NCBI GenBank assembly: GCA_963783095.1
Contig: CAWAMR010000013.1
Location: forward strand, 1-64,000
Direction: 5' to 3'
Length of the DNA: 64,000 nucleotides
From: CAWAMR01 sp963783095
Lineage (GTDB): Bacteria > Planctomycetota > Planctomycetia > Gemmatales > Gemmataceae
Under the pieces are notes generated by a model. It made no database searches and was not told where the DNA came from. It saw only the letters and a program-made list of their open reading frames with translations. Positions within the stretch are counted from its first letter, which is position 1. Each line of letters opens with the position of its first letter. The translations under genes and the position numbers were made by a program. This document shows, piece after piece, positions 8,884-18,655 of the stretch.

Positions 8884-10397
8884 ATGATCCGGCTCCTTTG
8901 TCCATACGCTGTGTTGCTTTTCTCAGTCTTTGCCGCTGATGTTCGCTCTGCGGAGCCTGGGACGGATCCGGAATCCCGGAAGCCGCGGGCCTTGGCCGTC
9001 AATGCGGCCATGCAAGAGGCCAAGGATTATTTGGCGCAAAATCGCCCCAAGGATGCGGTCGCCGCCCTGGAAAAACAGATCATTTTCATCAACGGCAATC
9101 CGACTTTTCTCGCCCTTTTACGAGATGCCTATATTGCCTACCTCAAGCAAGGCCCAACAGATCGACTCGAGCACGTCAAACGACAGCTCAAGATTCTCGA
9201 TCCGAAATTGAATATTGACGAGATCGTCGCGAAGGCAAAATCGGCCCCGGCAGTTGAAATTACTGCAAAGCCGATCCCAGCCCCGGCGGTCGAGGTAGCC
9301 CAGAATGACCCCTTTCAGCAAACGCCCCTGGATCGTCAAGCAACACAGGCTCAACCGACAGCCAAAGAGTTTTGCGAAAAGGCGCGGTCGGCTTTTGAGC
9401 ACAAGCACTATGCCGAAGCCGCGGCGTTTTTCGCACAGGCCGTGGAAGCAGGCATGAACTTGAACCCCGAGGAACAAACCGCCTGGGGTTATTGCAGGCT
9501 GCATTCCATCATGACGCAGATCACCAAGGCCGGGAACACGGGCCGAGCGCCGGGTGAACTCGAACGGGAGGCGCAAACTGCCATGCTGCTTGGCGGCGAA
9601 ACGCTTCAGAAATTTGGGCAGGACGTCCTTGCGGCCATTCGGAAACGGCAAGGGGCCGGGCCGAGCGTTGAAGCCGTCCCGGAAGGTTGGCAGTCGATCG
9701 AATCCGCGAATTTCCGCATCATCTTCCGCAGCGGCGAAGACCAGCAAATGAAACTGGTACAGAAGGCCGAGGAATTGCGGAACGTCACGTTCAAAAAATG
9801 GTCCGGCGCAGCGGCAGCGACCTGGGCGTCGCGTTGCGATATTCACTTGCATCCGAGCGCATCGGAGTATGCACAGGCCACCAAGAAATCCCCGGATTCA
9901 CCGGGTCACTCGTCCGTGGGCGTCAAGGGCAGCGTCGTGATGGCCCGACGCATCGACTTGCGTTCGGACGATCCGGGATTGCTGGAACTGACTTTGCCGC
10001 ACGAAATTGCCTATGTCGTTCTGACGGACATGTTTGCCGAGCAGCCTTTACCGCGCTGGGCGGATGTCGGCATGACGACCCTTGCACAGCCTGGCTTACA
10101 GGTATCGCGCTATGTTCGAGCGGTGCCGAAAATGGCGCAGGACGGCAAGCTCTTCAAGGTCGCCGATTTGCTCAAGATGACCGATTATCCGGCACCGGCC
10201 CGGATCACGCCGTTCTATGTCGAGAGCGTCTCGCTGGTGGATTATCTGGTCAAACTAAAAGGACCGCAAACATTTACGCTCTATCTCCGCGAAGCGCCGG
10301 ACGCGGCTATGAAGAGGCGCTGCAACGGCACTATCAAATACCCAACGCAGCTGTCTTGGAAGATCGGTGGTTGAAGTCGGTGCAGGGTGCCGAGTGA
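8884..10397 (+). CDS. Secreted TPR protein with degenerate gluzincin-like peptidase domain (one frame change)
   Basis: A signal peptide (MIRLLCPYAVLLFSVFAADVRSA) precedes helical TPR-like repeats (residues ~40-260) and a peptidase-MA-like domain. In that fold one expects LPHExxH and a later glutamate in PRWADEGM. Here the strings are LPHEIAYVV (second His is Tyr) and PRWADVGM (Glu is Val), so zinc binding and catalysis are probably lost. The frame changes near 10310; the downstream frame reads YEEALQRHYQIPNAAVLEDR to a stop at 10397, which looks like the proper end. It is likely a periplasmic or envelope protein standing alone. Confidence 0.7.
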
Positions 10398-10571
10398 GCA
10401 CAAAACTGTGTCAAGTGAAATTCTGAAGATTTTCTCTTTACGCGCACGCGCGATTTGATACACTCTTTCTAGCGCGAATAAAACGGATAGCAGGAAGTCC
10501 CGGAGGGGCTATCCGGTCAAGGATTTCGGCAGCGATCTGAGTATCGCATTCAAACGGAATTGAAGAACATC

Positions 10572-11434
10572 ATGGAACGAAACGCCATCATTCAGGGAGA
10601 TTGTCTAGGGATACTCTCCAAATTGGAAGACAATTCGATCGACGTAGCATTCGCCGATCCCCCTTTCAACATCGGGTACGAATACGATCAGTACGACGAC
10701 ACCCGCAGCAAGCAAGATTATCTCGACTGGACCGAAAGCTGGCTCGAAGAGGTTCGGCGGGTGTTAAAGCCTACCGGGTCGTTCTTCGTGGCCATCGGCG
10801 ATGAATATGCCGCAGAGATGAAGGTTCGCCTCGATCAACTCGGCTTGACGATGCGCGAACTGGATCATCTGGCACTACACCTTCGGCGTGAACTGCACGT
10901 TGAAATTCAACCGAAGTCACGCTCATATCTTTTACTATGTCGTCGATCCGAAACAGTTCAAATTCTGCCGGGATAGCGTGCGCAGTTCCCTCCGCACGAC
11001 AGACGACTTACGGCGATCGTCGCGCGAACCCCGTCGGCAAATTGCCCGATGATACGTGGGTATTGCGGCCTCAAGAAGAAGAACGTGCCTTCCAGACCGA
11101 AGGCGATACCTGGTATGTCTCACGGGTCTGCGGAACCTTCAAGGAACGGGGCGATCATCCCTGTCAGATGCCGGAAGCAGTGTTGGAGCGGATCATCAAG
11201 GTTTCTTCGGAGCCTGGCGACCTGATCCTCGATCCATTCGCAGGAAGCGGTACCACACTCGCGGTTGCCAAACGGCTGGGACGCGACTTTCTCGGTATCG
11301 AGTTATCCAAGGAATACGTCCGAAAAATCCGCAAGCGACTCGACGGCATCCCAAATCGAGACGCGGTGTGCCGCACCGCGGATGCGAGCCGGCGAAAGCA
11401 GGACGAGAGAAAATACACCAAGACAGGAAAGTGA
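10572..11434 (+). CDS. Adenine/N4-cytosine DNA methyltransferase, orphan (frame changes)
   Basis: It transfers a methyl group from S-adenosylmethionine to DNA bases. The order DPPF (VAFADPPFNIGYEYD, residue ~30) before DPFAGSGTTLAVAKRLGRDF (near 11230-11290) marks a beta-type amino-methyltransferase. The reading frame is lost near 10850: the better continuation reads RNWIIWHYTFGVNC, then VVDPKQFKFCRDSVR. It changes again near 11030 before DTWVLRPQEEERAF. ATG 10572 is favoured over the TTG at 10560. No restriction enzyme is nearby, so it is an orphan. A small hairpin (10485-10491/10508-10514) lies in the leader. Confidence 0.75.
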
Positions 11435-11597
11435 CAAGCCTCGGAGGCTCTGCTTCTTAGGCGAGCGGCAGATACAGATTTCCCCGCAACCGCTTACTAA
11501 GTGCGCGGCTCTTTGACGAGAACCGCGCACGTAGTAAGCGGAAATGTCTTTCTGTCGCTCACCTTACTCGTGCCGCTGCTTGTCTCAGGTGCGGAAG

Positions 11598-13019
11598 TCA
11601 CTTCCTCACAGGACGAACGATTTCGCCAGGGTGCGGCAAAGCTGGATGGGTGACCTTTGGCGGCTCCGGATGGTGCGCTGGAAGCGTGGGGGCTACCGGT
11701 GGTTTTCCTTTCGCGGCCGCCGGAACAAACGCGGCCGGGCTGGCTTTCGGCAACTCGAACCGCGCGGGCGCTTTGACGGCCGCTCCTTTCAATGGCGCTG
11801 GCGTTCTTGCCTCAAATCGGGCGCATTCTTGTACTACAGCGCGGGTATCCCTGGCCAGTTGATGATACTCTTTGAGACGGGCTTGCTCCACTTGATGGAG
11901 CGGCAGCGGCGATGTCCGGAGCCGAACAACTTCTGCCAAAGGTCGTGCAAAGACGAACTCCTTTGGCGCGTTGGGCCGACCAACAACAGCTTGCAACGCT
12001 GCGTAAGTGTGGGGCGGTCGGGTCGCTACGTGGTCTCGATACCCCCAATACTGTTCTTTGAGACTGGGAAGCCAACGCGGGTCCGCGCGATGACTCCACG
12101 ATATCTGAGCGAAGAACGGGTCAAAACCGATGTGGCTGTTGTGAAAAGAGAACCACGGGTATATCCCCACTTTCAGGAAGTCCGCAGCATAATAGTCGCC
12201 AAAGTAGTAGTGATGGTGATCGGGCCGAACGAATAAGAAGTTGACGAGCAGCCCCACATCGAGAACAACCGTCGGAGTGTAAGCGAAACGCGGACGAATC
12301 ACCAGAGCCCGCGGAAACAGTACCGGCGCAAACCAGAAGCCCCCGACGGTGGACCTCATAATCCCAGTAACCGTCAATGAACACATGCCCACTGGGAGTC
12401 CACTCATAGTGTGCGGGGATCCAAACCCAATTTGCCTGCCCGTTGATCCACGAACCCGGACGCCAGGCGTATCGGTTGTCCCGGTACACCCAGGTTCCGG
12501 GTGCCCAGATAACATTCGCTGAAGGAGGCTGCGAACTCGGCCCGGTTTCCAGGCTCGCCGGCGGTGGCGGCAGATACTCGGCATTGCGGACATCCGCGGA
12601 AGTCCAAAAGCCGGACACCCACTGGAATCGGTCGCCGGAAGGTGCCCAGTAGCCCGGGAGCCAGGTTTTGCCCGGAGGCACTACTCGCCAAAACCCGCTG
12701 ATCCAAATGAAGTCCTGTCGTTGATCGTCCCAGGACCAATATCCTGAAATCCAGATGACATTGTCGCCTTCCGGTTTTTGGTCGGGTGCCATTTCCTCGA
12801 TCGGATCGGGCGGCCGTTTGGGAACGATAATGCCAGGCTGCGTGTTGAAGACGACCGGCTGGCCAAACGCCTCGTGTAGCGGTCCCTGGAGCAGTTCTTG
12901 TGGAAGAGGGTCAGGCGGCGCTCTGGGCCTGCCAAAGCGCTGGGAACGTTGCCCAGCAAACCGAGGCAAGCAGTGAATAGTTTGAGATATCGGTGTGGGG
13001 TTATCCGAGGGCCGGCCAT
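11598..13019 (-). CDS. Secreted YXWXPGYW-repeat protein (two frame changes)
   Basis: ATG 13019 follows AAGGAG and opens a signal peptide (HRYLKLFTACLGLLGNVPSALA). After a frame change near 12930 comes a Pro-rich linker and at least seven Trp-rich units such as VIWISGYWSWDD, TWLPGYWAPSGDRF, WVSGFW, WAPGTWVYRDNRY and WIPAHYEWTPSGHVFIDGYWDYE. A second change near 12350 leads into GFWFAPVLFPR..., His/Tyr-rich sequence and a basic Pro/Ala-rich tail. Repeats of this kind occur in exported planctomycete proteins and are thought to be structural; no enzyme motif is seen. It is monocistronic and divergent from kinase paralogue 1. Confidence 0.65.
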
Positions 13020-13094
13020 GTATAGAACTCCTTGAGGTGGCATGTTGCGTCTCCGACGAGAGCATTATAGCGCAACGGTTCCACGAATCCAGAA

Positions 13095-13190
13095 CGCGCC
13101 CGCTGAAACAAATTGCACAAATTCCGTTCCAGAGGATAACCTTGCTGGTACAAATTATCCAGATTGCCTGCTCATGGAAGCGAATCGGCC
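13095..13190 (+). pseudogene. 5' fragment of the citG-like gene, copy 1
   Basis: This stretch matches 23926-24020 at the start of the citG-like gene: ACGCGCC, AAATTGCACAA, AACCTTGCT, ATCCAG.TTGCCTGCTCATGG. One frame still reads ITLLVQIIQIACSWKR, against TLLSQFIQLACSWEATAPK in the intact gene. It lies directly upstream of kinase paralogue 1 and is repeated at 18508-18598. Confidence 0.6.
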
Positions 13191-13194
13191 CCTC

Positions 13195-13203
13195 TGCTAC
13201 AAT
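13195..13203 (+). promoter_or_regulatory. Possible extended -10 box, kinase paralogue 1
   Basis: TGCTACAAT fits an extended -10 element 46 nt before the kinase ATG at 13250, and it is conserved before paralogue 2. No good -35 is evident, which extended -10 promoters can tolerate. Confidence 0.3.
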
Positions 13204-14138
13204 GGCTCCTTCAACAATAGCCCGTCAATAGTGATGGATGACATAAGCCATGAGCGACCTCGAAAATACAGGCACTTTCCAGCCTGACGGCCCGGATTTG
13301 CCCGCTGTTGATTCCAATGCCGTCTTGCCCACACACGTCGGTCGCTATCGGATCGAAAAGGTTCTGGGCAAAGGCGGCTTCGGCCTCGTCTACCTCGCTC
13401 ACGACGACCAGTTGCAGCGGCTCGTCGCCATCAAGGTTCCGCACGCCAGTCTGGTGGCGAAGACCTCGAAGATGCCGAAGCCTATCTGACTGAAGCCCGC
13501 ACCGTCGCCAACCTCGATCACCCGAACATCGTTCCCGTTCATGACGTGGGCAGCACCGAGGACTGCCCCTTTTTCATCGTCTCGAAGTACATCGATGGCA
13601 CCGACCTCGCCACAAGGCTCAAGCAATCCCGGCTGTCGATCCGCGAAACCGTTGAACTGGTGGCGACGGTGGCTGAGGCACTGCATTTCGCCCACAAGCA
13701 AGGGCTGGTGCATCGGGACATCAAGCCTGGCAACATGCTCCTCGACAAAAGCGGCAAGACCGTTCGTCGCAGACTTTGGACTGGCATTGCGTGAACAGGA
13801 CGTGGGCAAGGGACCACGCTACGCCGGGACGCCCGCCTATATGAGTCCCGAGCAAGCTCGTGGCGAAGGGCATCGGGTTGATGGCCGCAGCGACATTTTC
13901 AGCTTGGGCGTCGTCTTCTACGAACTGCTGGTGGGACGCAAGCCGTTCCGGGCCGACTCGCAAGCAGAACTGTTGGAGCAAGTGACGGGTTTCGAGGCCC
14001 GCCCGCCGCGCCAAGTACGACGACAACATCCCGAAGGAACTGGACCGCATTTGCTTGAAGGCCCTCTCAAAGCGAGCATCGGAGCGCTACTCGACGGGCA
14101 AGGACATGGCCGACGACCTGCGGCATTTCTTGGCGAAC

Positions 14139-14277
14139 GGTGGAGTGTGGTGGGTGGAGGGTGGAGGGAATTGAACGGGTCACTTCTGCCACCGCACCGT
14201 CTTCGCCCTCCACCCCTCACACTCCACACTCCACCCATTCATCTCCCTCCACTCACCACACTCCACCCGCCACCCCG
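14139..14277. repeat. Intragenic palindromic insert 1
   Basis: A G-rich arm (GGTGGAGTGTGGTGGGTGG at 14139 onward) and a C-rich arm (to ~14277) made of CCACxCTCC units fold back on each other. It sits between the kinase and STAND domains, the same place as insert 3 in paralogue 2. Confidence 0.75.
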
Positions 14278-17210
14278 CTCAAGATCGTGCCGAAAGGGTT
14301 GCGATCTTTCGATGCCCACGATGCGGACTTCTTCCTCGAACTGCTCCCTGGGCCACGGGATCGGGATGGGTTGCCCGACAGCCTCCGGTTCTGGAAGACT
14401 CGCATCGAAGAGATGGATGCAGACATCACCTTCACGGTGGGACTCATCTACGGGCCAAGCGGGTGTGGCAAGTCTTCGCTGGTCAAGGCCGGGTTGCTCC
14501 CTCGCCTGTCCGAGAATGTGATTGCCGTCTACGTCGAAGCGACGGCCGAGGATACCGAAACTCGACTGCTGCACGGTCTGCGGAAACGCTGTCCTGCACT
14601 GCAAGACAACTTGAATCTGAAAGCAACGCTGGCGGCACTGCGCCGGGGCCAGGGCTTCCCCGTGGGGAAGAAGGTGGTCATCGTTCTCGACCAGTTCGAG
14701 CAGTGGCTCCATGCGAAAAAGGAAGAAGAAAATACCGATCTGGTGCAATCCCTGCGACAGTGTGACGGTGGCCGGGTGCAGTGCATCGTCATGGTGCGGG
14801 ATGATTTCTGGATGGCAGCGACCAGGTTCATGCGAGACTTGGAAGTACGACTCCTGGAAGGGCAGAACTCAGCTGCGGTCGATCTCTTCCCAATTCGGCC
14901 ATGCCGAGAAAGTGCTGGCGGCGTTTGGCCGGGCCTTTGGCGTACTGCCTGAAAATCCCAGCGAGCAGCAGTATGGAGCGCTCGCCCGGAGAATCGCCAA
15001 TTGCCGTCGCTATTGCAGTGGTTCAACATCCGCTGGTTCACACGCAAAAAGATCTGGACGCCGCCTCAGAAGAAAATGATGGCGAAGGCGGGACGGTATC
15101 ATGCGGTGCGGGGAATGGTGGTAGCCGTCCTGCTGACCGTGGCGACATTTACGGGTTTAACGATTCGGGATCGGGTCGAAGAGAAGCAACGCGTGAGTCG
15201 TGAGCAGGCTGAGGAGAAGCGGAAGGAAACCCATGCCGCTGGGCTGGTAGCGGAGGTTCTCCATGCGGACACGGCGAAAGTGCCGGACATCATCGACAAG
15301 ATGGCCGAGTATCGCCAGTGGACCGACCCTCTGCTGCATGAAGAGTACAAAAAGGCGGCAGATAAATCCCCGCCCAAACTCCACGCCAGCCTGGCCCTGT
15401 TGCCGGTGGATGCCAGGCAAGTCGATTATCTCTATCGTCAATTACTCGATGCCAAGCCGCACGAAGTTCCGGTGATCCGCGACGCCCTGGCTCCGCACAA
15501 GGACGAGTTGCTGGAGAAGCTTTGGGCGGTGGTTGAATCGCCGGAAAAGGGCAAGGAATCCCAACGATTGCGGGCAGCCTCGACATTGGCCAAGTACGAC
15601 CCTCAGAGTCAGAAGTGGGCCAAGGCCGGCGGTCTGGTGGCGAGTGATCTGGTTCTGGAAAACCCGGTCTTCCTCGGTCAATGGAGCGAAGCGTTCCGTC
15701 CGGTGAAGAATCAGCTGCTTCCTGAATTGTCCAACATTTTCCGAGATCACCAATCGGAGCGGACGGCGGAACGCAATTTGGCCACGAACATTCTCGCCGA
15801 CTATGCAGCCGATCAGGCACCAGTGTTGGCCGATCTAGTGATGAACGCCGACGAAAAGCAGTTCGCCGTGATCTATCCGATCTTCAAAGCTCGTGGCGAA
15901 GAGGGGCTTTCGTTTTTGAACCAGGAATTGGATCGCGAACCCCTGCCGACTTGGGATGACCCACCACTCAATCCATCCTGGAAAGAATGCTCTCCCGAAT
16001 TGCGAAAGAAGTTCGAGGCAGCTCATGGCATTCTCGCCGAGCAGTTTGCCTTCACCGAAACGATGCCGTTAGCTGAATTTCTGAACGTGGCGGAAGCCTT
16101 GCGGAAATCCGGGTATCGCCCGACTCGGTTTCGCCCCTACAAGTCGGCCACGACCATACTGGTGGCATCGGTATGGACCAGAGATGGAAAAGATTGGCGC
16201 TTGGCGTCTGGTTTGAGGAAGGAAGAACTTACCAAAAATAACGAAGACCTTCAGAAGCAAGATTTCGTTCCTGAGGATGTTGCGGGATATGAGGATAAGG
16301 GTCTGGTTTTCGGGGCCATCTGGGTGACCGGAAACCCAACCGTTGTTCGTCGTCGGCTTTCTCTGGGTATCCCGGAGTCCGAACACCAAAAAGAGTTCGA
16401 CAGCATGGTGAAGGAAGGTTTTTTGCCGGTGACCGTACAGCGCCTGTTGTTGGACAAGCAAACCCTCTTCACTCAAGTTTTCGAAAAGGGCCGATCGGAA
16501 GGATGGGAGCAGCAAGCAGGAGTGAATCAAGCAACATTTGCTGCCAAGGTGAACCTTGGCTTGTGTGTCGACGCCTCGATTGCCGAATCGGAGCCAAATG
16601 TCACCTGGTATTCATACCTCAGGTATCCAAGTGCCACCAAGGTCTCGAACGAGTTGAGCGGCCCGCTAGACGAACAGCATTCGGCGAAGTGTCAATCTCT
16701 CGCGGCGAAGGGATACCGCCCAGCAGCTGTCAGCGTGCATTCGACCGATTCACCTTCCGGCAAAATGGTAACAACGGTCTGGCATCTTCTCAAAGTCTCG
16801 GACGACGACCGGGAGAAGCTGGCAAGGCGGCAGGCCAATGCAGCGGTCGGTCTCTTGAGAATGAACCAGATGGGGAAAGCATGGCAAGTGTTGAAGCACA
16901 GCCGGGATCCGCGGGCGCGGAGTTATCTGATCCATCGCCTGAGTCCGTTGGGCGTGGCTGCCGGGGCGATTGTCAAGCAATTGGATCGTGAAGCGGACGT
17001 GACGATTCGGCGGGCGTTAGTGCTGAGTTTGGGGGAGTATGGGGAGAAGAATTTTACGGCCGCCGACCGCAAGGCGTTGCTGCCGAAGTTGCGTGAGATG
17101 TACCAGAAGGACAGCGATTCTGGCCTTCATGGGTCGGCGGAATGGCTGTTACGGACCTGGAAGGACGAGGAATGGCTGAAACAGGAGAATGAGAAATGGG
17201 CAGGCGGAAA

Positions 17211-17284
17211 GGTGGCGGGTGGAGCGTGGCGAGTGGCGGGGGACGGCAAAGGTCCCTCCACCCTCCACCCATCACACTTCACCC
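17211..17284. repeat. Intragenic palindromic insert 2
   Basis: The G-rich arm (17211-17242, GGTGGCGGGTGGAGCGTGG...) and C-rich arm (17253-17284, CCCTCCACCCTCCACCC...) lie just before the FGE-like domain. The position equals that of insert 6 in paralogue 2. Confidence 0.75.
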
Positions 17285-17948
17285 GGCTGGTACGTCAACA
17301 CGCAGGGCCAGACGTTCGTAGTGATCCCCGGCCCGGCGGAGTTTGTGATGGGCTCGCCGACCAGCGAGGCAGGGCGGTAGTGGCAACGAGAGCCAGCATA
17401 AGAAGCGGATTGGTCGGACGTTTGCCCTTGCGGCCACATCTGTCACAAAGGAACAGTTCTTGCGGTATAGGCCCACGTTTTCGCATGACCAGATGCACCG
17501 TTATTCCGAACCGACGTGCCCGATAGGGGGCGTGATCTGGTACGAAGCTGCGGCGTACTGCAACTGGTTGAGCAAGGAAGAAGGGATTCCTGAAGACCAA
17601 TGGTGTTACGAGATCAAAGGTAATGTGTTCAAGTTGAAAGAGAAGTATCTGAGTTTGACGGGGTATCGCTTGCCCACGGAAGCGGAGATGGAATATGCGA
17701 CTCGTGCGGGAGCGATAACGAGCCGGTACTATGGTGAGACGGAAGAGTTGCTGCCGAAATACGCGTGGTATTTCAAGAATTCGCAGGAGAAGACTTGGCC
17801 AGTGGGGAGCTTGAAACCGAACGACCTGGGCTTATTTGATGTCCAAGGGAACTTGTTTACGTGGTGTCAGGAGAGTTACAAGTTGTATCCTCAAGGAGAG
17901 GAAGTGAGCGAAGATAAGGAAGATAATCTTATGATTGTAAATTCAAAC

Positions 17949-18064
17949 AGCCGTGTTTTGCGGGGTGGCTCGTTCGCCTATCCTGCGTCGCTCGTCCGCT
18001 CGGCCTACCGTAACCTCAGTGCGCCGACGTACCGCGACTTCAACGACGGGTTTCGTCCGGCGAG
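17949..18064 (+). repeat. DGR variable repeat (VR)
   Basis: These 116 nt are the 3' end of the FGE-like domain of paralogue 1 (SRVLRGGSF... to GFRPAR). Aligned without gaps to 18308-18423 they differ at 16 positions, all adenines in the template (A to T eight times, to C four, to G four). This changes 11 codons and leaves none a stop. The last 17 nt (GGGTTTCGTCCGGCGAG) are identical, as expected for the initiation-of-mutagenic-homing segment. Confidence 0.95.
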
Positions 18065-18100
18065 GACTTTTATTCCTTAATTCCTTTTCTGCTTTACCAC

Positions 18101-18113
18101 TCCCCGAAGGGGA
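18101..18113 (+). promoter_or_regulatory. Small hairpin after VR
   Basis: TCCCC-GAA-GGGGA lies 37 nt after the VR. GC-rich hairpins just after the VR promote target recognition in studied DGRs. This stem is short (5 bp), so the role is tentative. Confidence 0.35.
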
Positions 18114-18123
18114 CGAAAATTGA

Positions 18124-18309
18124 AATGTCAGGCGGTTCCGTCGCCGGGTCCGGGGAATGCAGGAGGAATATGCAGCGGGCCGGGTTTCCTTTGCGGAGGT
18201 CTACCAACGGCTCATGAGTTGGAGCGGCCACGCCCGGCAAGCGAACACCTACCGACTGCGTTGCCGTCTTTTCGATACAATCAGTTTCCAGAGGGCGACG
18301 ACCCATTAG
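18124..18309 (+). pseudogene. DGR reverse transcriptase, C-terminal remnant
   Basis: Sixty-one codons (after an in-frame TGA at 18121) read VRRFRRRVRGMQEEYAAGR, then a Val/Leu helix, then SWSGHARQANTYRLRCRLF and a TAG stop at 18307. The FRRRxR...y..G...v..W.GHA..a.t..LR..lF pattern is the thumb/C-terminal tail I know from DGR reverse transcriptases. Everything upstream, including the catalytic YxDD region, is missing; 18065-18123 is unrelated. The stop codon overlaps the first bases of the template repeat. No full reverse transcriptase and no Avd gene occur elsewhere in the window, so retrohoming would need an enzyme supplied in trans. Confidence 0.75.
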
Positions 18310-18423
18310 CCGTGTTTTGCGGGGTGGCTCGTTCAACAATCAAGCGTCGAACGTCCGCTCGGCCAACCGTAACAACAATGCGCCGACGAACCGCAACAAC
18401 AACAACGGGTTTCGTCCGGCGAG
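18308..18423 (+). repeat. DGR template repeat (TR)
   Basis: This non-coding 116-nt near-copy of the VR would read RGGSFNNQASNVRSANRNNN and a further NNNN run. It is packed with AAC/AAT codons, the hallmark of a template whose adenines are mutagenised, because A-to-N change of AAC or AAT cannot create a stop. It follows the reverse transcriptase remnant directly and lies 244 nt after the VR. Confidence 0.95.
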
Positions 18424-18507
18424 TACCTTGCCTTGCCGGAATTCGCAGGGTTCCTTCCAGCAAAATCAGGAGGTTATTTTCGTCCGATCCTTAGCCCGAA
18501 TCGAACC

Positions 18508-18598
18508 GGCGAAACAAATTGCACAAATTCCGTTCCAGAGGATAACCTTGCTCGCACAAATTATCCAGATTGCCTGCTCATGGAAGCGAATCGGCCCC
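18508..18598 (+). pseudogene. 5' fragment of the citG-like gene, copy 2
   Basis: It is nearly identical to 13095-13190 and homologous to 23926-24020. One frame reads ITLLAQIIQIACSWKR. It precedes kinase paralogue 2 and marks the duplication unit. Confidence 0.6.
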
Positions 18599-18600
18599 TC

Positions 18601-18609
18601 TGCTACAAT
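18601..18609 (+). promoter_or_regulatory. Possible extended -10 box, kinase paralogue 2
   Basis: TGCTACAAT, identical to the box before paralogue 1 and at nearly the same distance (46 nt) from the kinase ATG at 18656. Confidence 0.3.
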
Positions 18610-18655
18610 GGCTCCTTCAACAATAGCCCGTCGATGGTGATGGATGACATGAGCC

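Larger units (their letters stand above)
13250..18080 (+). pseudogene. Ser/Thr kinase–STAND NTPase–FGE-like protein, paralogue 1 (frame-broken, DGR target)
   Basis: The domain order equals paralogue 2. A kinase starts at VGRYRIEKVLGKGGFG with HRDIKPGN near 13715 and SPEQ near 13845. A STAND-type P-loop ATPase has GPSGCGKSS near 14455 and VVIVLDQFEQW near 14680. A membrane segment near 15115, helical HEAT-like repeats, and an FGE/C-type-lectin-like domain (VVIPGPAEFVMGSP to LRGGSF) follow. Relative to paralogue 2 the frame shifts near 13470, 13757, 13990, 14890 and 17380, and about 650 nt are missing near 14955-14975. It carries ~240 aa near 16050-16780 absent from paralogue 2. Its last 116 nt are the DGR variable repeat. 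The breaks may be errors or decay; the VR itself is in frame to the stop. Confidence 0.8.

Noticed and set aside
9118..9852. 244-codon minus-strand frame
   Set aside because: Antisense to the peptidase-like TPR gene; no start signal or domain.
18120..18494. 124-codon plus-strand frame across the template repeat
   Set aside because: It reads the reverse transcriptase remnant and the TR in the wrong frame. The frame that makes sense for the remnant stops at 18309.
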